This document shows positions 1-13,100 of a stretch of DNA of 64,000 bases, in pieces (within the stretch, counting starts at the first letter, position 1; every line of letters starts with the position of its first letter). The stretch is taken from the NCBI RefSeq assembly GCF_020497125.1, contig NC_059072.1, forward strand, positions 56,640,697 to 56,704,696, in the 5' to 3' direction. The notes under the pieces are model-generated. The model ran no database searches and had not been told where the DNA came from. It saw nothing but the letters and a program-made list of their open reading frames with translations. Source of the DNA: Mauremys mutica (lineage: Eukaryota > Chordata > Testudines > Geoemydidae). Position numbers and translations under genes: made by a program.

Positions 1-71
1 CTGTACATGTAATTTTAAGAAAAGTTTCCTTGGATCCCCAGTTTCTCCTCCATATATAGTATGCCTGTGAG

Positions 72-373
72 CAGGGCCAGCTCCAGGCACCAGCGAAGGA
101 AGCAGGTGCTTGGGGCGGCCAATGGAAAGGAGCAGCACGTCCGGGTTTTTGGTGGCAATTCGACAGCGGGTACCTCAGTCCCTCTCTTCCTCTTTGAGCT
201 GCTGCTGAAGTGCCACCGAAGAGGAGGAGAGGGAGCAAAGGATCCGCTGCCGAATTGCCGCCAAAGAATGAAGCGGCGTGATTGAGCTGCCGCCGAAGTG
301 CCACCTATCGGCTTTATCTTTTTTTTTTCCCGCTTCACTGCTTGGAGCAGCAAAAAAGCTGGAGCCGGCCCAG
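72..373. mobile_element. Non-autonomous hAT-like MITE, copy 1
   Basis: The ends are CAGGGCCAGCTCC at the left and an inverted GGAGCCGGCC at the right. They are flanked by near-identical 8-bp repeats, CCTGTGAG (64-71) and CCTGTGGG (374-381), as expected for a hAT target-site duplication. The interior is GC-rich and has no transposase. Three more copies of the family lie at 4211, 12536 and 13846. The small open frames across it are by-products of base composition. Confidence 0.8.
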
Positions 374-1031
374 CCTGTGGGCATAGGCTTCTTTATAGTA
401 ATTATATGTTTACTGAACACCTTGTTTCACGCCACCTCTTTTCTCAGTTCTGACACAGAGCCCTTGTGTTTGGAGCTTATGGCATGTGACATTAACCTTC
501 CTCCTTCAGTGAATTTGTCTAACTTGCCTCGCCTTGTTTCCTGATATGCTCCTATGCAGCCATGTCCTGTCACCAAGATCCTCAATACAATTTATTCATC
601 TACTCTTCCTTCACATATGCAAAAACATGGAAGTTCTGGAAATATTTTTTAAGAAGTCTAACCCTTATGAAAATCTTAGGATCCAAGTCTCTTGTGATGT
701 TTCAGGCAAAAGCAAGTAACTATTTCAGACAGCTGATTACACTGATAAAAAACTGAGTCATGACTAGTTTATTTAATCAGTATAAATGGTTTTCTGAATG
801 AAGAATGTATCAAGAGACACAGCAAGCCACTTGTGTATTACCCGTGAGAAACATCCAATGAGCTCGTAAGCAGCCCTCTGCTTGTGAAAGGCTTGTCTCC
901 AGGCCTCCCGTTCTCTGCTTTATAGTGCATGCATATAGTACTGAAGGGGAGGAAAGATCAGATTAGAGAACAAATACACCATCCCGTAACAGCGAAGTCT
1001 TTGATACAATATTGCTGCCATTCTTTGGTAA

Positions 1032-1160
1032 TGCTGTGTAGTTATAGCCGTACTGGTGCCAGGATATTAGAGAGACAAGTTGGGTGACATAATATCTTTT
1101 ATTGAACCAACTTCTGATGGTGAGAGAGAAAAGCTTTCGAGCCACACAGAGCTCTTCTTA
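1032..1160 (+). repeat. Interspersed repeat, single arm of the fold-back family
   Basis: The sequence runs from a 'ccaggatattagagagacaa' block through 'atcttttattgaaccaactt' to 'cacagagctcttctta'. The same blocks recur at 1777-1978 in both orientations, and pieces recur at 44151 and 48934. It is an old dispersed repeat that I cannot name with certainty. Confidence 0.6.
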
Positions 1161-1776
1161 AGGCCTTCTTTGTTAATGCCAGTCTGATGGTTTGATGGCC
1201 CACAAAGGGCTTTCACAACTATCTGATTCTCACTTGTAAATTCATTAGAACGTTTTACATTGTCTACAGACAGAGAGACCTACTTCTTTACTTCACACTA
1301 GGAATGACATTTCTGCTGTTTGCTAATCTAAGCCTTAAAAGTACTAAAGACAAACCTATCCTTTGAAGATGACAAGTCACTTCTCAGTTCCTCAACAGAA
1401 TCAGCATAAAAAAATCTCCTGAGGGGAAAATCAAGTATCAGCTGTAAGACAGCTGCTTTGCCCAAGCAAAAATACTGTAGGCCTTTTGCAGACTTCCTGT
1501 TTGTGATCACTGTCAAACTCTTTGTGTAACTCATAGTGGGATAGATCTGTGAGGTGCTGGAAGGTGCTACAGCAATCCAATTCTCCCTGTGAAGTCCTGA
1601 CTTGTTTGAAGGAATGGGATCAGTGTGAGAGCAAATAAAAAGCTTTTGTGTGTCTAGATTCTTTAGCAAAAATAAACTAGTGCAGTGCAGTTTACTGTAC
1701 TTTGCATAGTTCTTTTCATAGCAGTGAGATATGAAAGCAAGTCTGGCATGAGTTACATAAGCTATATGGATGGGAG

Positions 1777-1978
1777 AGGTAATATTTCTTATTGGATCAA
1801 CTCCTGTTGGTGAGAGAGACAAACTTTCAAGGTTACACAGAGCTCTTCTTGAGGATTCTGTGTGAGCTTGAAACCTTGTCTTTCTCACCAAGAGAAGTTG
1901 GTCCAATAAAAGATATTACTTCACCCACATTGACTCTCTAATATCCTGGCACCAACACAGCTACAACACTGCAAATAA
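1777..1978. repeat. Fold-back repeat (inverted pair)
   Basis: Two diverged copies of the repeat seen at 1032-1160 face each other about a centre near 1858. The left arm carries the 'ttattggatcaactcctgtt' block. The right arm carries its complement ('ttggtccaataaaagatatt') and ends in 'ctctaatatcctggcacc'. The transcript of either strand could form a long imperfect hairpin. Confidence 0.65.
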
Positions 1979-4210
1979 GCTATATGGGTGTCAGTAGTGT
2001 AATACTGCATCTCGTTTTGAAATCTGAGTAGGCACTGGTGTTGAAGGAGTGAGGCAGGTTCTCTAACTGGAATGATTAGCATTAAAGGTCACGTTTTTAG
2101 CTTAGTAAGACAAGTGCTACATACTACCTCCTATACTGAAGGCACTTTAGACTGTATTAGTGGAAAGAAGGGTCGTTAAATGAAGACAGAAAGGTTAAAA
2201 TGAAGAGTTAAATATTAAATAAAACAGAAAAAGAATGTGTGTGTGGGGGGGGAGGATTTGAAACACATTTTTTCCTAACTAGATGCCTAACATGAAACAT
2301 GCAATATGGAATGAATAGAGAAGCCATAAATTAATAATGATACACAACCATTTAAGGAAATTTGTGGCATACCCCACAAGAACCAACACAAAATGAAACC
2401 TTATATCAAATGTAAGGTTAGAAATGTTACAAAAACACTGCCTGTGCATCTGTAGTAATCTAGACCAAAACTATGCTTTTTTCTCCATGACTTTCTCCTT
2501 TATTTTAAACTCTTTCTGTCTAATCCCTTTAACCAGTTTGTTCCAGGAGAGCCTACACTGTTTCCTCTGATATATCTTGGACATCTACAGACCCTCTTGA
2601 GTACAAACGGGCACTTCATAAAATAATGATGCATATCCCTTCTTCATGTTCATGACAAGATTTGGAAATCCCAGATACTTCCGAGGGATGGATGCTTCCT
2701 AGGCAGTGACATTTTAGGACTGAGTTTCCACTGACTTGTTCCTTGTGTAGTCATTTGCACCTCTGCAAAGCAAGTGTAAAGCAGCTCTATTCTGACTTGG
2801 TAGCATTTTACATCCATTTTGTAAATGTTAATGTCTGCACAAGTTGCAAGGCAGTGAAGAATCAAGCCCTCAATTTCTGTGCCTCCCTCATTTCCATAGG
2901 AGCTGGCAATCCCTATTGTCTTAATACTATTAATGTCCACATAGCACTCCTTCTCTGCTAGCCCAGCTTTTAACGGGCTATCTTTGAGAAATATGCCTCC
3001 TTCTTTCAATCTAAGATAGCTCCAATTCTCAGTGGGCCAGGCTTTCAACAGGTGTAAATCTGCATAGCTCTCTTAACTCTAATGGAGCAGTGCTAATTTA
3101 CACAATCTGAGGATCTGGTCCTATATCTCCTTTAGCCAAACTTGAACTCACCCACATCTTTGTCTTCCTTCTAATTTGCTTCTCCTTTCCTGCCATCAAC
3201 CACACTTACAAAAACTTTCTTCTCTCTAGACTGCTGCTCCTTCCCAGCATTTCTACCATCCTGCCAACCTTACTCCATATATTATCACTAATCTCTTTTC
3301 ACATGATACCTTCTCCAACTCTCTAAAGTCACTTCTTCACAACACCCATTCCACTGCCCCAACTCACTAACAACCTTCATCTCAAAATTTCTGTTTTCCA
3401 GCCAAGTGATTAAGAAAATAGCTTTCTCTTACCTTTCTAATCCTGAAACATGCCAAGCCCATGCTGTGGTAGGGAACATATTGGGTAAAATAAATGTTAG
3501 AGGCTCTGTACCTTCAATTTAAAATTAGTTTGTTCTTTCTTGGGAAGCATAAATAGAGATCAGTTATAAATTTATTGTTATATTAAGACACCCAGAGAGG
3601 GTATGTGTAATATTGTGATTTACATTTTGCTAAAAATACCTTACCTTGTTTTGCTTATGTGAAAATATGGTCAGTGAAACAAGAAACTTCTGCTTACTCT
3701 GAATGTCCTGATAGGAGTAGAGAGCTACCTGTAGTGGGTGCACTACTGAGAATTGGGACTTCTTAGCACTGGCATGATAGTGTGGACTTTGACTTTTGGC
3801 ATATAACTTTTTGAGGAATGTGGTTTAGCAACATGGTGGCCATTCTGTTTACAGGCACCATTTGCAATGTGTTAAATTAAAGAATGTGGCTATACAAAGG
3901 GAATGTTGGTATTAAGTTACCTGGTCTGTTTGCAACTGATGTGGTGGTTGTATTTTTTCATTAGAAACGTTTAATTATTTGGGGAGCAGGATTATGGTAA
4001 ACTTTCTCCTAAAAGGAGGTCTGAGTTTGGGGTACATCCTCACAGTTCTCTCCGGTTTCCCTCCTCAACTCAGACTTCAAAAACTTTGATGTCATCCATG
4101 ACTCTGAGCTCTCTCTCCTCCCACACCACCAAGTTTTATGACTCTACCTATTACCACTTCAGCAATACTGCTCATGGATACCATCACTTTGACTCCACCG
4201 CTGCTGAAAC
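1979..4210. other. Intergenic DNA without recognised genes
   Basis: No conserved open frame, RNA gene or clear transposon end was found. There is a short GT/G-rich tract near 2237 and one imperfect palindrome of the dispersed family at about 3047-3120. The longest open frame (2650-3048, minus) has no recognisable domain. Confidence 0.5.
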
Positions 4211-4553
4211 CAGGGCTGGCTCTACAGTTTTCGCCGCCCCAAGCAGTGCACTGAATTGCCACCGCGGCGGGGCCAGTCCGTGTGCCCTTAGGGCGGCAGA
4301 CGCGTTTCCGTGGCGGCGGCAATTCGGCAGCAGCTTCTATGTTTAGCTGAAGCCGCCGCGGACAGCTAGATGTAGAAGCTGCTGCCAAATTGCCTACACT
4401 GCGGAAACGCACGTGCCGCCCTAAGGGCACACGGACTGCCCCCCACCGTCAATTCGGCACACTGCTTGGGGGCAAAACAACAAGGACTGCCGCCCCTTGC
4501 AGACTGCCGCCCCAAGCACCAGCTTGGAATGCTGGTGCCTGGAGCCGGCTCTG
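4211..4553. mobile_element. Non-autonomous hAT-like MITE, copy 2
   Basis: It begins CAGGGCTGGCTC and ends with the inverted GAGCCGGCTCTG. It is bounded by perfect 8-bp direct repeats GCTGAAAC (4203-4210 and 4554-4561), a hAT-type duplication. The interior contains GCCGCCCCAAGCA-like blocks and an inner inverted repeat around 4265-4440 ('gccctta' and 'taagggc' arms). There is no transposase. Confidence 0.88.
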
Positions 4554-5545
4554 GCTGAAACCCCAACACATGCATTCCTCTCATGTCTCTTTAATCGCTG
4601 CACTCTCTCTCCTGAACCCTAGACTCCAATTCCAGAACGTGCACAGCACTGCCACCGTCTTGCAGCATCTTTCATATAGATTCACAGGGCAGTGGCTGGC
4701 TGGGCTTCTCAGGGTGGATGCCAGGGCCACCTTACCCCTCCTCAGAAGCTATGACCTGGCTTGCTTCTAAGAAGCCCTCTAGGCCAGATGGAGGTGCCGA
4801 CCCCCTCCCCCTTAGAATGAGTGAGGAGCAGCAAAGAGGTATTCATGCTCTCATCTTGCAGCTGTGCATTTTCTTTGCCTGCCAGTGCCCTGGGGCTGGG
4901 GGTTAGCGCAGCTAGTCTTTTCCTTGAGATTTTGTGCTGGCATTTAATTGCTGACTATTGTTAATGCTGACTAGCCACTGTATTGCTGTTCTGTTTGGGT
5001 CAAGATAGAATTGTTTGGGTTTCCATGTATCTCAGTATGTTATGTCACAACTTTGGACATGGACCTAGGATAAAAATTGCAAATGCACTTATGTGATTTA
5101 GGAGCCTAAATCCCACCTTTTAACCTGAATTATGTACTTTTCAAAATTTTACCCCTAGTCTTGGCAGGGGGTAAATTTATTGGGCTGTTTGGGCCAGTAT
5201 CATAGGATATTGGGATATAGGGAGGGATATTTTTATATATATATTCCATAATTCTGGGATTCAGCAAGTAGCTAGGACCAAGAGACTGAGCAGCAGAGAC
5301 TGCCTGGAATGTGTGTCAATTGAAGCTCTAGTTCTATCTACAAGGGTAGTGACTGTAGCTTAAACCTCGTGTCCAGGCCTAGTTGGACTGGCTGGTTTCT
5401 TTCTATGGGTAGTGATAGGGATTTTAAGGGGTCCCGCTTGCCCCAGACTGTGTCCCGCTTGCCCCAAGCTGAGTTAGCTGCCAGACCCCCACCCATAGGG
5501 TCAGCAGCAGACTGCATCCTAACCCCTGCCTTTCAGGCCCAGGCC

Positions 5546-6050
5546 TGTTAGCAAAAACCAATTGCTATATAGGACAAAGGTTAACTTCTGCAAAACTTGT
5601 TTGTCTGTATAAGGGGCACGAGCGGGGGCGGGGGGGTGAAGAAACCAGAGAAAGGGGAACTGAGGGAAGCTCAGCTAGAATGCGACAAGAGCCTTATCCA
5701 ATGCAACCGCAAAGGAGGGGTCTTAAGGCAGGCAGACTACCAATGAAAACCACATTTGGGACAATAACAGGAAAAACCCTAGATGGTGAGGGGCAGTGAC
5801 AGGCTCGCTAAAAGTAAGAAAGTATGCCAAATAAGGAGTTAATAAAGTATAATGTGTGTGATGTGTAATTATGGTTTGTGGTTTTAGCCTTTATAAGCTT
5901 GGTGAAAATCTGTTAAAGACAAGGCAGCTACCCCCCCCTCTTTGCGTGGGGCCATGTTGACCTTCCCTATATGCATATTTGTATCCTAATAAAGGTGCCT
6001 TAGGCTGTGTCTGACCCAAAAACAACGGTGTGGTCAATTTTTCCACAACA
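5546..6050 (+). mobile_element. Probable solo LTR of an endogenous retrovirus-like element
   Basis: The segment starts TGTT and ends AACA, a 4-bp terminal inverted repeat typical of LTRs. A TATA-like TTTATAAG near 5890 precedes an AATAAA at 5988-5993, followed by a short U5-like tail. No primer-binding site follows it and no polypurine tract precedes it, so it looks solitary. The flanking bases do not form a clear target duplication, so the ends are less certain than those of the LTR at 58680. Confidence 0.5.
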
Positions 6051-9000
6051 GTAGCCATTTTGACCTTGGGATCAGCCAGTCAGAACGAAGGTTGGTTCAT
6101 GACCAGGCTGAGGATCTACAACCCCCTTTCCCACAAAGATTATGTTCATTGCCCTCTTTTGTTTACATTCTTGTTATTTATTTATTTGCGTAATACAGTT
6201 GTGGCCTTTGTGCCATAAATTATCTCTAGCTTGTGCAGTGTATTTTTGGCATCCTCTGGGCAAAGAAGCATGACTAAATAGCCCCATTTCCAGATATCCT
6301 AATTGGTTCCACATTCATTTCAGGATCTGCTTCAAACCTGTTATCAGTGTAGTACTCTTCATGGACTCACCTCAAACTTTTAGGCCCAGATCCACACAGG
6401 TATACTTTCTGCAGTTTAGCATTATTTAATTATATAAAGCATTATGATTTATGTACAATACAGTATAACTCTATATGCGTGCATACCTAATATAGATGTA
6501 TAATGAATAAGTGTTCCAATGTGAACTCCTGTTGCAAGTGGATGGCTGGGCCATGAATCATTCCAAATTAATTTTCTCTGGATTTCTCAGATTTGACCTA
6601 TGAATTTAAAAGTTACAAGGAATTAATGGCCTTAATACAGGTATAAAGGTAAAATGACAAAACTGTGGGTTTTGGTTGCTTAAATAACTAGGATTTATTA
6701 AATATAGGTAGTTTCATGTATGTGAAAAAACTCATTCCTATGATTTGACTAAATATACCCATTTTCTGGTCAGGTAGCACAACTACTGTGCAAATTAAAA
6801 CATGATTAAAACATGCTTTTGCATAGCATTGGTGGAGATGGCTGTCTTCAGAAGCTGAAAACAAAAGTTTGGGTCCGATCCTGCCTTCCCAGCACTCCTA
6901 AAGCTCCCTTTGTTTTCTAAATGCTTTGCAATAACAGATTTGATTTGAAAAAGAGGAAATAAAAGTTCAAATCATCCTCTAACTTGGATCATTGTACTTT
7001 TGTTGCTGGTTTCTGTGGGAGTTCAGAGCACAAGGAATGTAGGACTGGATTTATTAGCTGAGTACAATAGGCCAAATCCTCAGCTGGTGTAAACTGAAAT
7101 CAATATAGAAGTCAGTAGAGCTTTGCAGATTTATACCAGCTGAGGATCACAAAACATCTACCTGGTTTCTGAAGAACAGAAATATACATCATATGAAGAA
7201 ACTTTTTGTGATGTGAATGTACTATAAATCCATTCCATTCTGAAAGCTCTGCACATTCTGATTAAAATGAATAAGATATTTGTCCAATTTGAGTCAATAA
7301 AAATTATTGCACAAATAAAGAAAATTTGAATTTTCCCCATTAAAAATGCACATTTATCATCAATGACTAGAAAAGTCAACATGCCACTAATATTAAAACC
7401 TCTTTTGTTAGGAAAAAATTCAGAGCCTGCCTTCACTAGTGTTAACAAAATGCCTACTAGGTTTATCAAGGAAGGGTGAATACCAATAGAAACGCAAAGA
7501 ATCAAGACAAGGGGTGATCAGCTCTTTGATCTTTCCTTCTTAAAATCAGATCTATGCAGTGATTATCTTTTTATTGTACTGCTAAAGCTCTTGTGCTTAC
7601 ACAGAATGGCTTTAAGAGTCCAATACCACATCCCTTTCTCAGGCAAAACTCTCATTAAAGTCGATAGTTTTTACATAAGTAAGGGTTGCAGAGTTGGACC
7701 CAAAGGCTACATGTATGAACAAACCTATTTTTTTGCATATTTTTACACTGAAATATTTCTGACTTTTTAAAAAATATACAGTAAAACTAAGCAGGCAGAA
7801 GATCATCATATATACAAACAATTTAATTACTACCTTGATTTCTTCCAAGTAGAATGCTTCTATTGCAGGAATTATATTTATGGATATCAGTAAGTTAGCT
7901 CTTTCCGCTCAGAGTTGCTGAAAGGATGATTTGCTTAAGAAGATTAGTCCTTTCAATGCTCAGAAGTAGTACTGGACAAATGAGCCTAAAATTACTATAG
8001 ATTAACTCCATTAACATCATCTTCTGAACATTTTTAAAATGGCAGACCTTTCTGTGAAAAATCTTTTAATCTGACCTTTTATGTGTCCCTTCAAATCAAG
8101 TATCAGCTATTAATACACACATTTAAATTTCATTTGTTGCACTGATGCCAGTAAAAACTGATGATCCTCAAAACTATTTTGAACCAAGCAGTGAAAGCAC
8201 CAGTCTGATCTCAATAAAAATTCATCGGCTCTAGTAATTCCCTCTGATGAGTGATATAATTCAGCAAATCTAGTGAAGGCTGAAGTGGATGTACTGTAGG
8301 AAAACATGTTTAGGTTTGGTTTCTCAAGTGATTTGTTGAATCTTTAAGCAAGTTGTTAGTTTTCACATAGGTTCTAGCTTAATATGATGAAATGCATTAA
8401 AAGTGATACGTTGCAAGTTTATTTAGTGTACAATAACACTGCAAATATTACTGGCATGAGTTTATTTCCCACCTGACACTTCAGTGCCAAATCCTGCAAT
8501 GCTTACTTATGCCTTACAAAGACAAACACAGTGGGGACCTGATCCTTCATTCTAGATGACCATTTTTACACCTCCATTGAAGTCACTGGAATTACACTTC
8601 TGTCAAACTGGTGTAAAGAAGTGATGAATCAACCCTGGAATATTTGCCTTGCTAAGGATTGAGCAAGAATTGCAGGACTGGGGTCACAGTCAAAAGTAAA
8701 TCAATATTGTGTTTACCAGAGTGTGAGAAAATTGAAGCACTTGTAACTTACATATCCCTTATCTCAAAAATGGCCAAAGTAGTTCTCTTCCACTGGTTAT
8801 TTTTAAGTCACAGTGCCATCTACAGATTAAATATAACATATGCAACTCAAAGCTTTTGTGATAGTTTTGCTTCTTAGTTTATTATTCAATTTTCTGCCCT
8901 TCCATGCCAATATCATCTTTTTACAAACTTATTTCACAGAAGAATTTTATAAATAACTTTTAATCGTGATAATGGCAAGGTTCCAGTGACAATCACTGCA

Positions 9001-9155
9001 AGATTTCCTCACAACCTTAAGCTTGTGCAGTGAGCAGGTTTGACCAGCAACGAGCACACTGCCTGAAGTCAGGAAATAAAAACATTAGCACTCTTCTGTA
9101 AGTGTATTAATGGCATGCTCACCCCTGGGTCCTGAAGTTCCTGTTTATATAGATT
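6051..9155. other. Downstream flank of PUS7L, no genes recognised
   Basis: This is AT-rich DNA with no convincing exon. It contains two of the small dispersed palindromes (7072-7148 and 8543-8636). The open frames at 7158-7505 and 7639-7848 (minus) are low-complexity and lack similarity I can recognise. Confidence 0.5.
7072..7148. repeat. Imperfect palindrome, dispersed family
   Basis: The arms 'ccaaatcctcagctggtgta' and 'ataccagctgaggatc' are near-perfect inverted copies around a short centre. It is the clearest of at least six similar palindromes in the window. Confidence 0.7.
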
Positions 9156-9176
9156 TTTATTTTGAGGCTGTTTATT
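9156..9176 (-). terminator. Candidate PUS7L poly(A) signals
   Basis: Two AATAAA hexamers on the minus strand (plus-strand TTTATT at 9156-9161 and 9171-9176) lie about 690 bases beyond the PUS7L stop. They are the nearest clear signals I found, and a further one is at 8878-8883. Which is used cannot be told from sequence. Confidence 0.4.
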
Positions 9177-9856
9177 TTCTTCAATTTCTCAGTACAGGAA
9201 TGACTGAAAGACCGAGCATGCTGTGAGCTTAAAGAAGTGTCCTAAAATCAGCAGGATGACTCAGCACTATTACTCACCTCACATATCCTTTTAGCTCTGG
9301 GTTCATATGCATAGTGTGAAAACAGGCGAGGATGAATGGGCCTTAGAACTCAGCAAGGTTTCAACAGGCCTGGATGTTCACTATGATATGGCAGCTTTCC
9401 TAGTAGACAGACAGTACTAGATTGTAAACGCGTTGTGGCAGAAGCTGTCTTTGTGCGTCTTGTACAGCACCAAATATATAACCAGCCCTTAAGATGGTAA
9501 TAGAAAAGGCAAGGAGGAAATGACCATTCACCATATTCCCCTTTCTCCAGAATCCAGCTTTGGTCATGCGGTGTAAAGCTTGTGCAAATATCACTGGTTA
9601 AAAGCCAGACCTGCAGCTCTTGGCTTCTCGAAGTAAGTATGACATTATATATAGTTTAGTATTGTTTGGCTCCAATGTACTCAGGACTACAAATTTAGTT
9701 TTAAAAACAAAGTAATAAAACCCTAAGTAATTCATTAATTCTTTCTGCACTACACTGTACATGATGAACAAGATTAGCTTTCCCTATTTTATAGGCAACA
9801 TATATAAAATACCTCCATGGATTATGTTACTCCTGTAACTTTTTACTATGAACATT

Positions 9857-10186
9857 CTAAAGGTCACATTTCATTATTTCCCTCAGACAAACAGTTGCAT
9901 AACATGAAGGATCAAGGTCAAATGACAAAAGAAGAGATGCTTTAGATTCATTTAGGTGACTGTCTTCTTCGGTTTTGATTTCCTTTTCATTGTCTTCTAA
10001 GAAATGATATGACAGATTGTGGATATATTTCAAAATGTGTCTGTAGCATCCAGGTGTGTTCAGCTGTAATGCAGACACCCTGAACCTGCATGTCTGCAGC
10101 CCATCCTTGGCAAGCCTTTCATGGTACCACTGCCCAACTTTATTATTGGGATACTTGATACTGTGTCCAACCATTGGAAGAACCAC
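9857..10186 (-). CDS. PUS7L: PUS7L terminal coding exon 8
   Basis: It encodes 109 residues from VVLPMVGHSIKYP to the stop and contains NKVGQWYH and GLQTCRFRV. The ending FDLDPSCYATVCLREIMK is the usual C-terminal signature of the family. The acceptor is CCCTTGAG|GTGG. No AATAAA was found until about 690 bases further on. Confidence 0.95.
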   Translation of the reverse strand: MVLPMVGHSIKYPNNKVGQWYHERLAKDGLQTCRFRVSALQLNTPGCYRHILKYIHNLSYHFLEDNEKEIKTEEDSHLNESKASLLLSFDLDPSCYATVCLREIMKCDL

Positions 10187-13100
10187 CTCAAGGGAAAAAA
10201 TATATATATGTGAGCCACAAATGTGTTTGAAACAAAGCCACCACTTTCCCCTTTAAAATTTAATTCCTTTATGTTTTTGGGCCTGATTCTGCAAAGAAGC
10301 CACCTTGCTTCCACACCATAAAAGCCCAAGCAAGGCTCTGGAGGACAGTTATTTGAGGCTTAAACTGAAAGGCACAGAAGCCCGTCAAAATGCCAGTACT
10401 CTAATAACAGACTACAAACATACCAAACTGATTGTTTTCTGGATTGTTCTGAGATATAGAAATAGAGAATATATTAGCATTCTTTGTAAGTCTCCAAACC
10501 CTCGTATCTTCAGCCTTTTCATACCCTGACCTTCAAATACTCTTGATGCTTCTCCTAGCATGGGAGGATTGAAATAAAATGTTTCAAGAAAACTACAATT
10601 AGTAGTTTGCTAACACTCAATTGACAGTAACAGTGCACAAAAAAGCACATCCAACCACAATAACATTGCCCTTATGTTCAGTACACATGAGTGAAGACTT
10701 TCATCTTTGTGTTTGCTGTGAGTCCACATTAATTTCTATGCCCATTTTCCATAAAGGTGCATTCTGAAGAGAAATAAAACTGCACCTGTAAGTTAATCAG
10801 ATCTATTTTAAAAACAAAACTCAACTTCATTAACTCATAAACCCCTGAACATGATTTTTCAAACAAACTTACTTGATGTATTGCATATTTGCTAGCGGAC
10901 TCTTCTGGAGCAGTTACTACGTGAACCTGGTATAAAAATGTTTAAAAAAAATACTTATAGCTTGACAAACAGTAGAAAAACTATATTATGAACCAATCAC
11001 ATATTTGTCTTAATCCCACCCTCTATTAAAATCAAGAATTAAGGCCATTTGACTACTCCAAGGAGAAATTGTTTCACTCAACAAAAAATTAGAAGTGTTT
11101 TACACAAAGTAATCATTTTATTAGTACAAGGCCTTGCATTAAATATAAACTAAATAAAAATAATGTTAATTACTGTTGATGTACTGACCTACCACTATAG
11201 TTCTAATATGCTTGCCCATCTCAAGTTCATGGTGCCAATGTAATTTCATGCTAGAAGATTAATGCGGTAACATTCACATTTAGCATGAGAACCAGATTCC
11301 ATTGTTTAATATTAAATTTGATAGCTCGGCCTTCCATTGAATTTGGTCTATCAGTTTATTAAACTCACTCTTTTTTTAAATAACATTTTGGCAAAATCAC
11401 AACGAGCATAGAAAGCTACTGTTTTAGAGCTCTGAAGGTTATTTACAGTGACTTCTAAGCTGCTCTTGCTCACAGAAATATCTACAAGAAATTCACTCTT
11501 CAACTAAACAATTTGGGTGATATTCTGGCCATTGTGCACACCATTACAATAGTGCTAAAATTCCACACTGGTGCTGATACATGGGGGAAAGACGGCTGCC
11601 TTTTAGGTCCTCCATGACCAGATCCACAGAAGGATGTAACAGAAAATAGCTCAGATGCATCATGTATGTGTAACCATTCAGGACAAGTCCAGGTCCCTAC
11701 AAACACCTTCATGCATTCCTACTCTTAACATGAGTACTATGAACAATCAGGATGGAAAAGAGCTTTTATGGTGTATAGAGCATGTATGCCTACTTGTGGG
11801 GAGCTGAGGGAGGGCTAAGCCACTCCACATGAGCCAAAGGTAAGTAGTAAAAGTAGCATAAATGGGTTAGAATGTTTAACTAAACATAAAAAGCAGAACT
11901 CCTATATCTTAAGCTATTTAAGTGTGTTAAGCTAACTTTTACAAGAAATATTTTGTAAACTCACTCACTCTGTCATTCAGAGAAGAATTTTCATCAACAT
12001 TTTCTTCAGAGAGGACCAGATCACCCTCCACTACTTTTGAACCATAGGTCATAAACCTAAAAGATGTGGCTTCATTCCAAATTTTACTGCAATATGCATG
12101 AATGTAGAATATACGCATGGAATGAGGAATGCTGAGCCATCCTCGTGTACAACCCTCATGGTTTACACCATAGCGATTCAAGGCACGAAGCAACATCCTC
12201 TCTCTTACTTTAAATTCGGGCAACATTGCCAGGGTTCCCTTTGCATCATCTGAAATAAACAGAAATCAACATTGGAACAACAATCTGCTTTTCAAACTTA
12301 GTCTTCTGGAAAGTGAAAAACTTAAATAAAAGGATAAATTAAATCAGATGAGGAAAAGGATGTCAGACTCATTTGTTTACACTGGTTTTTATTGTTTTAT
12401 TATTCCCTGCCTTTAACTTCTCATGTCAGATAAATTCCATCTTATCTACCTTTTAACCCATGCTAATTAACTCCATTTTCTGTAATTTACATTAAATATA
12501 AATTAAACTGGCTTACTATGTTCATTACTTCAGTCCAGGGCCAGCTCCAGGGGTTTTGCCGCCCCAAGCAGCGAAAAAAGAAAAGAAAAAAAAAAAGCCG
12601 CGATCGCGATCTGCGGCAATTCAGCAGGAGTGAGGGACCCTCCGCCGAATTGCCGCCGAATCCCTGAAAGTGCCACCCCACTCCCAAGTTGCCGCCCCAA
12701 GCACCTGCTTGATAAGCTGGTGCCTGGAGCCGGCCCTGCTTCAGTCCAAAGAGTTGCTAGTTCCTTAGAAATAAAAGCATATCACATCATTGCTAGCAGG
12801 GTGTTCTTACACATGTGACATGTGAAAGAGAAGTGCATTCCTATCAAAGAACATGAGATACTCAGACATAGGCCTACATTGTCAGAAGATGGACCTCCCT
12901 TTTGGAAGCACCCACAAAATGTACACCAGTATTAGCACTTGCATTGCTAAGTACTCTGATTCGTCAAAGCAATGTAAGCACCAAGTCATTTGATGGCACA
13001 AATTTTGTAGGAAAAAATAATGTGCTTATTTTATTTTGTAGGTGCAAACTGCACTTGACAACAGGGAGTCTGAGCCTCAACCTGGATAGAAACGTACCCC

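Noticed and set aside
1328..1906. Minus-strand open frame of 192 codons
   Set aside because: Half of it lies in the fold-back repeat and the remainder has no recognisable domain or splice context.
2650..3048. Minus-strand open frame of 132 codons
   Set aside because: No family resemblance, no flanking splice sites, and it runs into a dispersed palindrome.
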